Below are positions 15,301 through 25,372 of a stretch of DNA of 46,067 nucleotides, one piece after another; the stretch's first letter is position 1; each line of letters opens with the position of its first letter. The translations under genes were made by a program, and so were the position numbers. The notes under the pieces are model-generated. The model was given only the letters and a program-made list of their open reading frames with translations, did not search any database and had not been told where the DNA came from. Location: positions 1 through 46,067 of the IMG/VR virus record IMGVR_UViG_3300035670_000377. One strand, written 5' to 3'. The DNA is from a virus.

Positions 15301-16678
15301 TTTAGATAGACAATACCAAGAAAAAAACACATCTAAACTTTCTGCAAAAGAAAAAGCACAATTAAACATTAACTATCAAAATGAATTAGATAAAATAAAC
15401 GCGTATGAAGTAGAATTAAAAAAACAAACTGAAATTAAAAAATTAAAATTAGATGAAGAGTATTCTACTGAAAGAGATAAGTTAGCAGAAGATTACGTAA
15501 ATCAAGTTAAAGGATTTGATGAAGAATTGATGCAGTCACAAAGAAAGTATCTTGACACCATTAAAGAAACTGAACAATTAAAAACTGATGAAAAATTAAT
15601 AATGCTTGAAAATGCTATCTCTGAACAGGAAGCAATAATTAACAAATCCAATGGAAGAATCAAAAGAAAAGAATTAGAAGCATTAAGAGAACTTTTGAGC
15701 GCGAGATATTTATTAATGAGAAAAGCAATTATTGATGAATACGCTTATAAATTATCACAAGTAGAAAAAGGTTCAGCAGAAGAGCAAAAGTTGGAGCAGG
15801 AGAAAAGAAATAAATTGCTTGAATTAGATAATAACTACAAAAAACAACTTGAACAAAATGATAAGGATATTTCTGATAGTAGAAAAAAATCTTGGTCAGA
15901 ATTTACTGAAACTTTCAAAAAAATAATGAGTGAGGTTCTTGACCGGATTGAACAACTTTATCAAAAAGAAGTTCAATTGGCACAAGAAAAAATCACTAAA
16001 CAAGAAAAGGCAGTAGATGTTCAGCAAGAAAGAGCAATGAATGGACTTTCAAATACACTTGCATTCGAAGAAAAAGAACGTGCAAAAGCAGAAGCGAATA
16101 AAATTAAGGCTGAAAAAAGACTTGAAAGAGTTCAGAAAATAAAAGCATTATATTCTTCATATCAATCCTATGCAAGTTCAGGAGATAAAAACGCAATTGG
16201 TAAAACTTTACGTGACTTTGCAAAATTAGAAAGCATAACAGCAAGTTTTGGTGATGGTGGTATAGTAAAAGATAAGTTACCAAGCAATGGTATTTTTCAA
16301 GGTCAATCACATAAAGGAAACAATGGTGGTATCAAAGTTCTTGTAGAAGGCGACGAAGGTATTTTTTCTACTCGTGAAATGAAAAATTTAGGTCGTGAAA
16401 ATTTCTATGCGTTGAAAGAATTGGCAGGAAGAGGTTCGTTAAGAAGTGGTTTTTTCAAATCAAAAACGAACAACTTTGTTAAGGCTATGCCTGTACCTGT
16501 AAATAATGCAGAATTAATTAATGAAACACGAATGGTTAGAAAAGCAATTGAAAATTTTGAAACACAAAAACTCGATGTCATTACTTACACAAAAGACTTG
16601 TTCAAGGTAATTGAAACGACTAAAAAAGATAATTTTATCACAAAAAATATTCACGAAATTAAAAGACCAAGGTTATGA
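12371..16678 (+). CDS. Tail tape measure protein
   Basis: 1435 residues, the longest gene. The N-terminal 250 residues are coiled coil. A TP901-type tape-measure core follows (about 285-450; DLQAVTGLSGKGLDDL, FGTSASSILEAFKLAG, LGAQEIPYLTEAFTKFGA). There are hydrophobic segments at about 575-590 and 642-665. A second long coiled coil runs from about 870 to 1290. The C-terminal DGGIVKD ... GDEGIFSTREM section resembles a common tape-measure tail. It sets tail length (about 215 nm if the usual 1.5 angstrom per residue holds) and reaches the host membrane during DNA entry. This argues for a long-tailed siphovirus. It overlaps the next gene by ATGA. Confidence 0.93.
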   Translation: MAESIIKYSSLIEDDGGFLKLEKDLENLGKNLTAQVNTWKKSLSVVDVTDTERIKQMETEIIKLRKAYDLLEKQKQKVKVERKKINELSKQELILLEQERNAQSKNRAEAKAIATIKKSQAGSIEQLRARLALVTIAWSKLSEEERINSERGKRLVQSKLDITEELKREERATGDARRNVGNYIEAMREAIAEMKKEKQYLVEKNDALKVEQNKLKENTAEYKYYQKEIENTEKDIQSLNDKLGEADESQKKVAQSTDNSTKFLKRMAIAIGGLSVLRTGAQVLAEFDKNLADLQAVTGLSGKGLDDLKDKSIEFSKRFGTSASSILEAFKLAGSARPELLKNSSAMADLTEKAIILSKASGDDVPTSIKNLTGTLSAFDLPASKASEVMDTLANASQLGAQEIPYLTEAFTKFGAVAQNAGVSVAESASAVEILGQKIPDASTAGTNMKNILIKLQIAAADQGRKFQGLSKELLMLKPKLKDVTFLSKMFGAENINGAQILIQNAEQVDKLSKKYGEQGTALKMAQTNMKTLGESYNKMVSSIQAYFLESANGVNITQKLATALEFFGDNIDSIIKVVGTLITSFITYHTILKGKVIYEMFKASSGVKDFAKNIMSLNQNTKDATEAQKSMGNALKGIGWTALISVVMELGRAVLYMAMGWQHAEDKAKRFEQTISKAEKTSNKLIEKLNKSESKNLAELGDLLNEKKISQAEYNKLVLEEKNKTKETLVTYIDNVKKRKKGYQEQLDLLLKLNKVNKNSAEEMKDSWKLNSKLTGEEFQKLNDVVVEIGRKNKIEGDASWVTMLTGENDAATYSQVIDQLQASISATSKKLYIYNGALYEQNEATKRAKSDLNALNNEFNNNSDSLGKNNIELKANNVDLESQNKLLEENKNLLLEIEQIRSQRKISNLDEEINNQIEQINKNAENFGTIDTSKLNELLQEKMKLQEEFLLKEHNTKKQMLIDEEKATIDVMKADLDRQYQEKNTSKLSAKEKAQLNINYQNELDKINAYEVELKKQTEIKKLKLDEEYSTERDKLAEDYVNQVKGFDEELMQSQRKYLDTIKETEQLKTDEKLIMLENAISEQEAIINKSNGRIKRKELEALRELLSARYLLMRKAIIDEYAYKLSQVEKGSAEEQKLEQEKRNKLLELDNNYKKQLEQNDKDISDSRKKSWSEFTETFKKIMSEVLDRIEQLYQKEVQLAQEKITKQEKAVDVQQERAMNGLSNTLAFEEKERAKAEANKIKAEKRLERVQKIKALYSSYQSYASSGDKNAIGKTLRDFAKLESITASFGDGGIVKDKLPSNGIFQGQSHKGNNGGIKVLVEGDEGIFSTREMKNLGRENFYALKELAGRGSLRSGFFKSKTNNFVKAMPVPVNNAELINETRMVRKAIENFETQKLDVITYTKDLFKVIETTKKDNFITKNIHEIKRPRL

Positions 16679-18429
16679 CAGGTACAGAAACAAGATTTTT
16701 CAGAAATGGATCATTGGTTGATAGTCCGAGAAATTGGAAAGAAATTGAAATTGAATGTAATTGGGAAGACCGAAAAGAAAGTGGGGAGTTAAATCTCCCT
16801 ACACTTTCATTTGTAGGTCAAGAAGCAACAAACATAAGAAATAGGTTTCAAGATGGACTTTCAGGTGGTGTTGGATTTACAGAGGGTGACGAATTGAAAA
16901 TACAATTTGGTGATGCATTGAATAGTGTTTTTGAATTTAATGGAATGATTGACTATTCAAGCGACTTGCTTTTTATAGGAGAAAATGAAGTTCGTGTTGA
17001 AGTAAAAAAAATGCAAGGATTGGATTGGCTTTCAGAGATTGCAGATGGTTTCAGTTTCGCTTCACTTTATGACGAGGGAATTGTTAAAGATACCGACTTT
17101 GTTAAAGTACCTTATGTAATCAATTATGTGCCTGACAATATGCAGGTTATAATGCTTTCAATGTATTCATATATGCTTGGTAAAGAAATTGCTGAAAATT
17201 ATATGAGAATTGCAGAGGGTATTGCTGAAATTACAAATGCTTCAATACCAAATGTTGGTTTTGGTGTAACTTGGGATATTGGTGACGTGGTTTGGTCTGC
17301 ACTTAAAGTTGCAATTAAGTTTGCATACACAATTGCTATCGGAGTTGCATTGTACAAAACATTACAGCAATTAATAGAAGAATTATTACCAAAGAAAAGA
17401 TACCATTTAGGAATGAGTATCAAAAAAATGTTTGAACGTGGTTGCGAGAAATCGAAACTTACATTAAACTCAAACTTGTTAAATTCAATTTCAGATTGGG
17501 TGATAATTCCACAGAAATTTGCGAAAGGTGGAGAACCTGCAAATGGTGAGAAAGAAACAGGTTATCCGACAAATTCTGACCCTGTTTACACATTTGGGGA
17601 TCTGATTAGAGTTGTTTCAAAATGGTTCAATGCAGATTATAAAATTATTGATGGAGTATTTTATTTCGAGCAAGAACGTTCATTCAAAATCAATGCTCAA
17701 TATGTAATACCACAAACATATACTGACCAAGAAAAATTGCAAAATCATTTAGGTTTCAATACAAACGAATTGAAGTCAAATTATATGGTTAGATATGAAT
17801 TCGATTTGCAGGACCAAAACACATTGGACAATCAAGATGGAAGAGTTTACCAAGTGATTACAGAACCAATTGTTGTGAAAAATGAAAAGTTAAAAACATT
17901 GAAAGGTTTGGAAGAAGTCATCATTCCTTTCTCAATGGGATTAGAAAAAACAACTTTAAACAAAATTGAAAAATTACTTAAAGATTTACTTTCTGTTGCA
18001 GACCCTTTAATGAATTTATTTGGTAAGCCGAGTTTGTCTAACAAGATTACAGACCGGTTGAATTGTCTTTCATTGTCAAGTCATTTTTTAAGTATTCCAA
18101 AGGTTGTTGTAATGCAAGGTTCAAAACTTGCTAAAAATCAAAGAAGCACACTTTCTGCAAACAAGATTTTTAATAATTACCATTACTCAAATTCATTTGT
18201 ACCAATTAATAATGAACATAATCAGTGGAAAAAAATACCTGAAAAAACTATTCCTTTTTCAAAGGAACATTTTGTACTTTTGAAGCAAAGCAATTATTGT
18301 TTTACCGAAAATGGTCAAGAAGCAAGAATTGATTACCTGAAATGGAACCCGTACAAAGGGATAGCAACGATAAAAGGAAGGGTAAAAGAAATTTATACTA
18401 ACAATCTTAAAATAAGAGCAGTAGAATGA
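16675..18429 (+). CDS. Distal tail / baseplate protein
   Basis: 584 residues, coupled to the tape measure by a 4-bp overlap. This is the position of Dit/Tal-type proteins that close the tail tip. The N-terminus reads TRFFRNGSLVDSPRNWKE with a beta-rich domain. A hydrophobic segment lies at about 205-227 (VAIKFAYTIAIGVALY), unusual for a tail protein. The C-terminal half has WxxADYKIIDGVFYFEQ-type beta repeats. Bacteroidetes phages often have a protein of this size here. It overlaps the next gene by 4 bp. Confidence 0.65.
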   Translation: MTGTETRFFRNGSLVDSPRNWKEIEIECNWEDRKESGELNLPTLSFVGQEATNIRNRFQDGLSGGVGFTEGDELKIQFGDALNSVFEFNGMIDYSSDLLFIGENEVRVEVKKMQGLDWLSEIADGFSFASLYDEGIVKDTDFVKVPYVINYVPDNMQVIMLSMYSYMLGKEIAENYMRIAEGIAEITNASIPNVGFGVTWDIGDVVWSALKVAIKFAYTIAIGVALYKTLQQLIEELLPKKRYHLGMSIKKMFERGCEKSKLTLNSNLLNSISDWVIIPQKFAKGGEPANGEKETGYPTNSDPVYTFGDLIRVVSKWFNADYKIIDGVFYFEQERSFKINAQYVIPQTYTDQEKLQNHLGFNTNELKSNYMVRYEFDLQDQNTLDNQDGRVYQVITEPIVVKNEKLKTLKGLEEVIIPFSMGLEKTTLNKIEKLLKDLLSVADPLMNLFGKPSLSNKITDRLNCLSLSSHFLSIPKVVVMQGSKLAKNQRSTLSANKIFNNYHYSNSFVPINNEHNQWKKIPEKTIPFSKEHFVLLKQSNYCFTENGQEARIDYLKWNPYKGIATIKGRVKEIYTNNLKIRAVE

Positions 18430-18680
18430 ATTTAGATTGGATAAAAACCTTTAATGAGAGTTGTGCAAAATCATTGCAAGAATTAAATAGTCAGTCAAAT
18501 GTTTTTTTGGAACAAATGAACAATTTGTCAAATGATGAAAAAGACCCTCAAAAAATAGAAGAAATTGCAAAAGCAAAATCCTTTATGGAAAGATTGTTTT
18601 CAAATGCAAAAAGTGGTAATATGAGTGAAGTGTTAAACTTGACAAAAGAAATCGAAAAAACTTATGGCAGTCGTAGTTAA
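18426..18680 (+). CDS. Small helical tail-module protein
   Basis: 84 residues, almost entirely helical (NFESCAKSLQELNSQ-like heptads; EEIAKAKSFMERLFSNAK). It is squeezed between two large baseplate genes, with overlaps of 4 and 17 bp. It is probably a baseplate linker or assembly factor. No family is recognised. Confidence 0.65.
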   Translation: MNLDWIKTFNESCAKSLQELNSQSNVFLEQMNNLSNDEKDPQKIEEIAKAKSFMERLFSNAKSGNMSEVLNLTKEIEKTYGSRS

Positions 18681-21153
18681 GAACAGAACTTATAAGAACC
18701 CATTCAATTCGAGTACAACGAATTTTTTATGTGGTAATGTTGGAACTTTCATTCAACACGAATTTGATGTTGATGTTTCTGTAATGTTTGAAACTTCAAT
18801 AAGTGAAAGTCTTTCGACACCTGACACAAGTACATTGAAATTAGTTTCAGGAAAAAAATGGAAAGACCTTGGTTTTGATGTTGGGATGTCGATAACAATT
18901 GTTACAAGTGGTTATAATGGCACAAGTCCGACAACAGCAACAATGATTGTAAATATAACAGCAATTTACAATGATACTTTATTGCACGATGGAACGTATG
19001 ATTGTACAATGTACACAGTTGTCCCAGGTACTAATTCTGTAGATACAAGTTTGCGTATCACAAAAGTTGTTATTACTTCAAGTTCTGCATTAGATGCTTG
19101 TAACATCAAGTATCAATTGATTAAGAACACCGATAGTCAAAGTGATAGTTTAGTGTCTGTAATTGATGGAACAGAAACAGAGTTACAGGTTTCAGGGTTA
19201 AGTACATTAGCAATCAATGATATTAAGTCGTTGACAGGTTTAGGGTATCAATCAGGAATGGCAATTCATTCAGCAGAAATTAAGTACATATCCAATGTTT
19301 CAGGAGTTAGAACATATCATTTTACCATTGACTATCTTATCAATGGAATATATGACAATTTAAGTGACTTACAGATACTTCAAAAGCCTGACTATTTAAA
19401 CGGAACGGAAAGTATGACTGATAGCATATTAGTTAAGTTCTTTCCACAATTGAACAATCCAAATGTTTTCATTCAAAATGATATGTCTTGGACAAGGCAA
19501 CTTGGGAATGTAGGTTGGATCAATGAAAATTACAATGGTTTGGCTGATACCTTCAATGTTTCAAATGTTTCGTATTCCATTACAGCAGGAAGTGTTTCTT
19601 CATTAATCTATAATCAAGAAACAACTATTACTGCAACTATTTCAGGCTTGACAAATCCAAGTGATGCAAATTTGAAATTGTCTTATGGTATTTTATGGGC
19701 TACAAGTGATGATACAAAATACAAGTCTAAAAACACGAATTACTTGAAGAATTTAAAAATGAATATCAATGGTAATTCAGGTTTTACAAATAGTGTAGTG
19801 AGTGTATCAGCAGGTGCAGATACAACACTAAAGCAAGGTTACTCAATAGATAATGCAAGAATTGATGTTACAAGTGTTGATTTTTCAGTTTCAGGTTCTG
19901 ATATCATAATGACTTTAAAAGTTATTTGTACGCAAGATTTTCAAGATTATTTAGAAGAAAATCCTGACGATGCTAATTATCTTATTTGGTTGTCAATTGG
20001 AGACCAATCATTGAACGTAAATGAAAGCAATCGAGTAACGAAAGTAATTGATATAAATTCGTTTGAAGAGTATGTAACTCCTGCAGGTGCGTTTCCAAAT
20101 TTTAGCACGAATTTTTTAAGGCACCCTCATAATCTTTTTTCTATTGGTTCAGACACTTTAAGTTCTAATATTGAAGATGATGTTTTAGCAAAACATAGAA
20201 TAGCAATTCAAACAGTTTTTGACCCGTTTTTCATTGAGGAGATTAGTTTTAAATTTGAAGTTGAAAATACAAGTGATGGAAGAATTTTTGAGTTAGAAAA
20301 AAATTCAGTAAATGTTTCTTCTTATCCTGTTGTTTCGGGAGTTCAAGAGATAAATTACACAGGAAGCAGGGGGTTTAAGTTGGCTTCAACTAATGAAAAA
20401 AACTTAATAAGTGTAGTTAGAGATAGTGTAACAGATCACGATGATTTCAAATATTACAATTTGTTTTATGGCTTCAAAATACGTTGGGAAGATTGGATTG
20501 AAAGATTAGGTGTACCTACTGATTTTTACGATACAACAAAAGGAAAGAATGGTTTTAATAACGATTGGTATGATTATTTTACAAAAAGTGGTTGGAATAT
20601 ATACTATTCAGTTTATTTAAAAGGAATAAAAAATGGAAAAGAAATTGAATATAGAAATAGAATACCATTTATTGTTAGAGATTATGATAGTAACCCAAAC
20701 TTAACGAAAGTTATAAATACTTATCGAAATTCAGACGATACTTTATTGATTAATGGTTCAGATTGTATTATTTTAAATAATGAATTAACAAGAATAGAAG
20801 TCGAATATGAATTAATTTCGGGTGTTTTTTCACAAGATGAATATGGAACAATTTGTATTCAAGTAGAAAATGGAGCAGGTGAAATGAAATTTAGACAACT
20901 TTCAACAGAGGTTGTTTCTGAAATAGATTGTCCATTGTTACCTTTGTCAGGAGAAACTTATTGTAACATTTCTTATCCTGCACCAAACAAATGTGTTTTG
21001 AAATGTTTAGTAGATAGTTCAAAACTTGAAGATGCAACTGATTATGTCATTTCATCAAAATTAGGTTGTAGGCAAATTGTCATTGATGGATTTGTATATA
21101 CAACAAATGTTAATATTTATAACACTAACGAAACAAATTTAATACCTGCATAA
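18664..21153 (+). CDS. Large baseplate / tail-tip protein
   Basis: 829 residues, rich in Ser, Thr, Asn, Asp and beta structure, with low charge. This composition is typical of tail-tip or adhesin proteins built from Ig-like or fibronectin-like domains. Several sections look like separate beta-sandwich domains (for example around 95-160, 285-400 and 490-600). No enzymatic motif is seen. Its place between the distal tail gene and the fibre genes suggests a structural part of the tip that contacts the host surface. The start at 18664 overlaps the upstream gene by 17 bp. Confidence 0.6.
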   Translation: MAVVVKNRTYKNPFNSSTTNFLCGNVGTFIQHEFDVDVSVMFETSISESLSTPDTSTLKLVSGKKWKDLGFDVGMSITIVTSGYNGTSPTTATMIVNITAIYNDTLLHDGTYDCTMYTVVPGTNSVDTSLRITKVVITSSSALDACNIKYQLIKNTDSQSDSLVSVIDGTETELQVSGLSTLAINDIKSLTGLGYQSGMAIHSAEIKYISNVSGVRTYHFTIDYLINGIYDNLSDLQILQKPDYLNGTESMTDSILVKFFPQLNNPNVFIQNDMSWTRQLGNVGWINENYNGLADTFNVSNVSYSITAGSVSSLIYNQETTITATISGLTNPSDANLKLSYGILWATSDDTKYKSKNTNYLKNLKMNINGNSGFTNSVVSVSAGADTTLKQGYSIDNARIDVTSVDFSVSGSDIIMTLKVICTQDFQDYLEENPDDANYLIWLSIGDQSLNVNESNRVTKVIDINSFEEYVTPAGAFPNFSTNFLRHPHNLFSIGSDTLSSNIEDDVLAKHRIAIQTVFDPFFIEEISFKFEVENTSDGRIFELEKNSVNVSSYPVVSGVQEINYTGSRGFKLASTNEKNLISVVRDSVTDHDDFKYYNLFYGFKIRWEDWIERLGVPTDFYDTTKGKNGFNNDWYDYFTKSGWNIYYSVYLKGIKNGKEIEYRNRIPFIVRDYDSNPNLTKVINTYRNSDDTLLINGSDCIILNNELTRIEVEYELISGVFSQDEYGTICIQVENGAGEMKFRQLSTEVVSEIDCPLLPLSGETYCNISYPAPNKCVLKCLVDSSKLEDATDYVISSKLGCRQIVIDGFVYTTNVNIYNTNETNLIPA

Positions 21154-21154
21154 A

Positions 21155-23212
21155 ATGGGAGAACAATTAAAAGAACAGACCCTTTACAATTCAAGTGAGT
21201 TTAATTTGAAAAACTTAATTTGGGTTGACACATACGTTTCAGGAACGGAAGGTCCAACAGGAACGTATGCTTCAAGAAGAATGAGAGTTGAAGATTTCTT
21301 AAATGACTTACAAGGAAATTTGAATTTTTCGACAGGTGAATTTACATTCAAAAACACAACAGGTTCAACAATTGATATTGGTGCAATCTGTGTTATTGAT
21401 AATATTGATACAGGTGTTATAACCGTGAAAGGTTTTGATAGAACTGAAATAAGTTTGTCACAAATTTACGTATCAAAAGAAATATTGTTAGATGGTGAGA
21501 CAGGTACTTTCATTCAAGAGGGAATGATTAGTGGTATAGATACAACAGGTTTTTCAGTAGGTGACGTTCTGTTTTGGGATGGTAGTGATTTAACAACCAC
21601 ACAGACTTCTGTTACTATTTTTGCAGGTGTTGTTATGGCTTCTGATGTAAATGGTTTGATTTACTTTTCACCTTGCAATGATTATTCAATTGTTAAAGGT
21701 TCTACAGGTCAAGTCGCATTGTTTGTTGGAACAGACCAAATTCAATCTAATTCACATTTTACATTTGTTGATAACGCAGGGACAGAGGTTGGATATCGTG
21801 TTGAAGATGATTTGAATAACTTGTTGCAAATAGGTGTTTCTTATATCAATTTAGAAACAGAGGGTTCAGCACAAGATAATTTGTTTAGAATGGCAAATTG
21901 GTCAAACTCTTATACAAATGCAATTTCATTCAGAAAAGCAAGAGGAACAAAAGCAAGTCCGACACAAGTATTAAATGGTGATATTCTTGGTCAAATACTT
22001 GGTGCAGGTCAACATGATTCAGGTGAAGGAACAACAACTTTTGAAGCAAAAATTGTAGCAAAAAATGATTATGTAATTGATAATAGTACTCCTTGGTTTT
22101 TAGAAAGAAATGCTTTAACGGAACTACAAATATGGTTAGCAAGTAGTATTGATGGTTCTATTACTGCACCATTCCCTAACAATTTGGTTTTTTCAGTAGA
22201 TGGTGATGGAGTTGTAAAATTTAAAAATTATGAATTCCCAATTGCAGATGGCACTGCAGGTCAAGGATTGAAAACAGATGGTGTTGGAAATTTATCATGG
22301 GTAAATATTATTGATGGTTTATTTACATATTATGGTGCAGGTTATGGAGAAATACCTTTTGCAAGTGCTTCAAAAAGTTTAACTTCTGTGAATTATTTTT
22401 ACTTCATTACTACACAGCAATTATTGAGAATTGGAAATAATAATGGTCAGGATGTTCAAATTAGTGCTGATGGTATTTTCTTGTCAAGAAATAGTCAAAT
22501 ACAAGAAGTAAGAAATGTTTATTCAAATACTCAAAATGCAAAAATCATATTAAATAGAAAAAGAGGTAGTCACACAGCAGAATTAAATTTATTATTAGAT
22601 GATATTATTGGTCAATTATTGTTTCAAACAAATGATGGAACAAGTAATGCAGGTGTAGAATTAAGAGGTAGAGCAACAGAAGACCACACAACAGGAAGCA
22701 TTGGTGCTGAATTAATTTTTTATATAACTGAAAATGGAACAAGCACAAAAAAAATAGGTTTAAGATTACTAAACAATGGCTCTGTTACAATAAACGAGAC
22801 TTATACATTGCCAAACACAGATGGTTCATTAGGTCAAGTTTTAGTGACTGATGGCGCAGGAAATGTTAATTGGGGAAGTTCAATTAAATCATTTGGCTCA
22901 AAAATAGATGGTGGTATTGTATCAAACACTTTGACTTTTGATTGTGAAAACGGAATAACTCAATTATTTGACTTACAAGCTTCAACAGGTGATTCAAATT
23001 TAGTTATATCAAATGCAACAGAAGGAGTAACCTATACATTGGTTGTTATTCAAGGTTCAGGTGCTTATGATTTAACATTTCCAACAGGTTGGTGGATTAA
23101 TGATACTGCTTTTGATTTTACTACATTATCAAATGACGAAAGAGCATTGGTAACTTTGACCTACTTGGATTCTACTTGGTATTTTAGTGCTAAAAAACTA
23201 ACTAACGTATAA
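21155..23212 (+). CDS. Tail fibre / receptor-binding protein with DGxxGQ motifs
   Basis: 685 residues. It carries two copies of a motif of the form DGxxGQxLxTDGxGN(L/V)xW, at about 364 and 555, common in fibre and spike proteins of Bacteroidetes phages and in host surface proteins. The N-terminal part (about 1-180), with FKNTTGSTIDIGAI and beta repeats, probably attaches it to the tip. The middle looks like a triple-beta-helix or spike shaft (short repeats rich in G, N, T). It ends TAATGA with the next gene starting inside the stop, so the two fibre proteins are probably made in fixed ratio. Confidence 0.7.
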   Translation: MGEQLKEQTLYNSSEFNLKNLIWVDTYVSGTEGPTGTYASRRMRVEDFLNDLQGNLNFSTGEFTFKNTTGSTIDIGAICVIDNIDTGVITVKGFDRTEISLSQIYVSKEILLDGETGTFIQEGMISGIDTTGFSVGDVLFWDGSDLTTTQTSVTIFAGVVMASDVNGLIYFSPCNDYSIVKGSTGQVALFVGTDQIQSNSHFTFVDNAGTEVGYRVEDDLNNLLQIGVSYINLETEGSAQDNLFRMANWSNSYTNAISFRKARGTKASPTQVLNGDILGQILGAGQHDSGEGTTTFEAKIVAKNDYVIDNSTPWFLERNALTELQIWLASSIDGSITAPFPNNLVFSVDGDGVVKFKNYEFPIADGTAGQGLKTDGVGNLSWVNIIDGLFTYYGAGYGEIPFASASKSLTSVNYFYFITTQQLLRIGNNNGQDVQISADGIFLSRNSQIQEVRNVYSNTQNAKIILNRKRGSHTAELNLLLDDIIGQLLFQTNDGTSNAGVELRGRATEDHTTGSIGAELIFYITENGTSTKKIGLRLLNNGSVTINETYTLPNTDGSLGQVLVTDGAGNVNWGSSIKSFGSKIDGGIVSNTLTFDCENGITQLFDLQASTGDSNLVISNATEGVTYTLVVIQGSGAYDLTFPTGWWINDTAFDFTTLSNDERALVTLTYLDSTWYFSAKKLTNV

Positions 23213-25371
23213 TGATACATAATACTTTACCTGGAATGATAGGACAAAGGTTGCTTGTAGAGAGCAACTCTTGTCCTTATAGTGTTTATGATGTAACACA
23301 ACAATTAGGTAGTTTATACACAACATCAGGTGTTAAACCTGCAAATGGTTTGTATAATTATTCTATCAATGCAAATATATACTCTCCAAGTTTATTTGGT
23401 TCTGCTGAATGTCAAATAACTGGCTTACAAGTAAAAGTACAATCATATACAATTCCCTATACTTACAACAATCAAGAAATATGGATAGGTGTAGTAAGCA
23501 ACTCTTCATTTCCTTCTGCCACCCCAAATACAGATTTTAGCGACTTAAACTTTATTGAACCTTTAGTTCAAGTAAAAGGCTCTTTCTCATTCAACATTAC
23601 ATCAAATGGTATTTGGTACACATTTAACTTTGATACTCCATATTGTTATGACGGTAGTCATAATTTATTAGTTGTATGGAAAAATAATGATGGAAGTTGG
23701 CAAAGTGGTTATGGAAATGCAGATGTTGCAAATATAGTTTCAAAATCAATGTATGCTGGATGGGATGTTACTCAACCTGCAACAGGAACAAGAGATAATT
23801 ACCCTCTATTGATTAAGTTGCAAACAATGATTAACAACTTGTATTCAATGGGTAAACAAGTTTATGCATTAAGAACAGTAGTACCTAATTATAGTAGTAA
23901 TCTAATCAGAGTGAGAAGAAGTTCTGACAACTCACTTCAAGATATTGGTGCAGATGTTAATGGTAATTTAGATACAACTGCTTTATTAGCATTTGTTGGG
24001 GCTAATGACGGATTTGTTCAGACTTGGTACGATCAATCTCCTAATGGTTTAGACAGGGTTCAAAATACATCTGCAAATCAGCCTAAAATAGTTTCTGCAG
24101 GTGTTGTAGTAACAGATCCTAACAACGGATTACCTGCTGTTTATTTTGATGGTGTAAATGATTATTTTGGTTCAGTTTCTCAAACTTGGTCAGCACCATA
24201 CACAGTCATATCAGTAGCTTCATTAGACCCTTCTTATTCTAAGACTGCTGAATACAATTTATACGGAGGTCCTTCTACTTATTATGCTAAAGGAGGCGTT
24301 AAAGCAAATAAATATCACGTTAATAATTCAAGTAGTGCTACTGGACTTACATCATTGGTTAATGCTAATAGTGATTGTCATTTAATGTCATCTGTATTTA
24401 ATTCATCAACAGCAATTTCAAGAACAGATGGGTATGAAGATATGAATGGTTCTTTAACACACGTAAATTCTACTTATACGTTTTTAGGAAAAGGTTATTC
24501 AACTAATTATTGGTTCGGTTACATACAAGAGTTTTTATACTTTGACCAAGATTTAACAACAAACCTACCTACATTTGAAAGTTTAATTGGAACTGCTTAT
24601 GGTATTTCTTTACCTTATGTTCCAGGTTTATATGATGATTGTGATTTAGGTTTATCAATGTTTAAACTTAACCCATTATACACAGGTGCTTGTTTAAGAG
24701 TTAGAAGAAGTGATAATGCTGAACAAGATATTAATTTTGATGTTAATGGGTACTTAGACACAGATTCATTACTTTCATTTGTTGGAGCAGGTGATGGATT
24801 TATAGTTAATTGGTATGAACAATTCTATGGAATAAATTTTACACAAGCAAATCCTGCAAATCAGCCTAAAATAGTTTCAAGTGGAACATTGATAACAAGA
24901 AATGGAATAGCAACTATTGAATTTGCGTCTACTAAGTATTTCACAATGACACAAATTAGTATGACTAATGACTTTACTTGGTGGATGACGTATGAAAAAG
25001 ATACAACAGCAAATAGAACTTTAGGTTATGTGAACGGTAGTAACTGGTTTGCTTCAGATTATAACACATCATTAAACATTGATAAAGGAACAGCGTTAAG
25101 TGCTTCTTTACCTGCTAATGAAACAATGTTATTGAATAACTTATACGATTATCAAGGAACACAAGCTTTGTATAAAAATGGAACTTTAGTAGCAAGTAAA
25201 GCTCAAGGTTGGGTTGCAGGTGCTCTTGTAGCGACAATGAATTCTTTTCCAGCTTCGGTTGCAAATGGTGGGACAATTTGGTTAAATGAATTTGTTCTAT
25301 TCAAATCAACAAAAACAGTAGACCAAGCAACTTTAGAATTGGATATAAAAACAAGAAATAATATTTATTAA
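23212..25371 (+). CDS. Receptor-binding tail protein with duplicated LamG-like modules
   Basis: 719 residues. An N-terminal beta-sandwich (about 30-200, with GIWYTFNFDTPYCYDG) is followed by two copies of a module. Copy 1 begins at LIRVRRSSDNSLQDIGADVNG (about 228) with NQPKIVSAG at about 290. Copy 2 begins at CLRVRRSDNAEQDINFDVNG (about 492) with NQPKIVSSG at about 551. Each module continues into a concanavalin-like sheet (DGVNDYFG; WWMTYEKD), like AbfB/LamG carbohydrate-binding domains. It probably binds host surface glycans. The duplicates differ, so they may recognise different sugars. Confidence 0.7.
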   Translation: MIHNTLPGMIGQRLLVESNSCPYSVYDVTQQLGSLYTTSGVKPANGLYNYSINANIYSPSLFGSAECQITGLQVKVQSYTIPYTYNNQEIWIGVVSNSSFPSATPNTDFSDLNFIEPLVQVKGSFSFNITSNGIWYTFNFDTPYCYDGSHNLLVVWKNNDGSWQSGYGNADVANIVSKSMYAGWDVTQPATGTRDNYPLLIKLQTMINNLYSMGKQVYALRTVVPNYSSNLIRVRRSSDNSLQDIGADVNGNLDTTALLAFVGANDGFVQTWYDQSPNGLDRVQNTSANQPKIVSAGVVVTDPNNGLPAVYFDGVNDYFGSVSQTWSAPYTVISVASLDPSYSKTAEYNLYGGPSTYYAKGGVKANKYHVNNSSSATGLTSLVNANSDCHLMSSVFNSSTAISRTDGYEDMNGSLTHVNSTYTFLGKGYSTNYWFGYIQEFLYFDQDLTTNLPTFESLIGTAYGISLPYVPGLYDDCDLGLSMFKLNPLYTGACLRVRRSDNAEQDINFDVNGYLDTDSLLSFVGAGDGFIVNWYEQFYGINFTQANPANQPKIVSSGTLITRNGIATIEFASTKYFTMTQISMTNDFTWWMTYEKDTTANRTLGYVNGSNWFASDYNTSLNIDKGTALSASLPANETMLLNNLYDYQGTQALYKNGTLVASKAQGWVAGALVATMNSFPASVANGGTIWLNEFVLFKSTKTVDQATLELDIKTRNNIY

Positions 25372-25372
25372 G

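Noticed and set aside
12349-15369. Open frames on the minus strand opposite the tape-measure gene (for example 12349-12720, 13132-13545, 14254-14544, 14418-14783)
   Set aside because: They are mirror frames of a long, well-supported coding gene; they are rich in Phe/Ser/Leu as expected from reverse-reading lysine-rich sequence, and there is no promoter or terminator for them.
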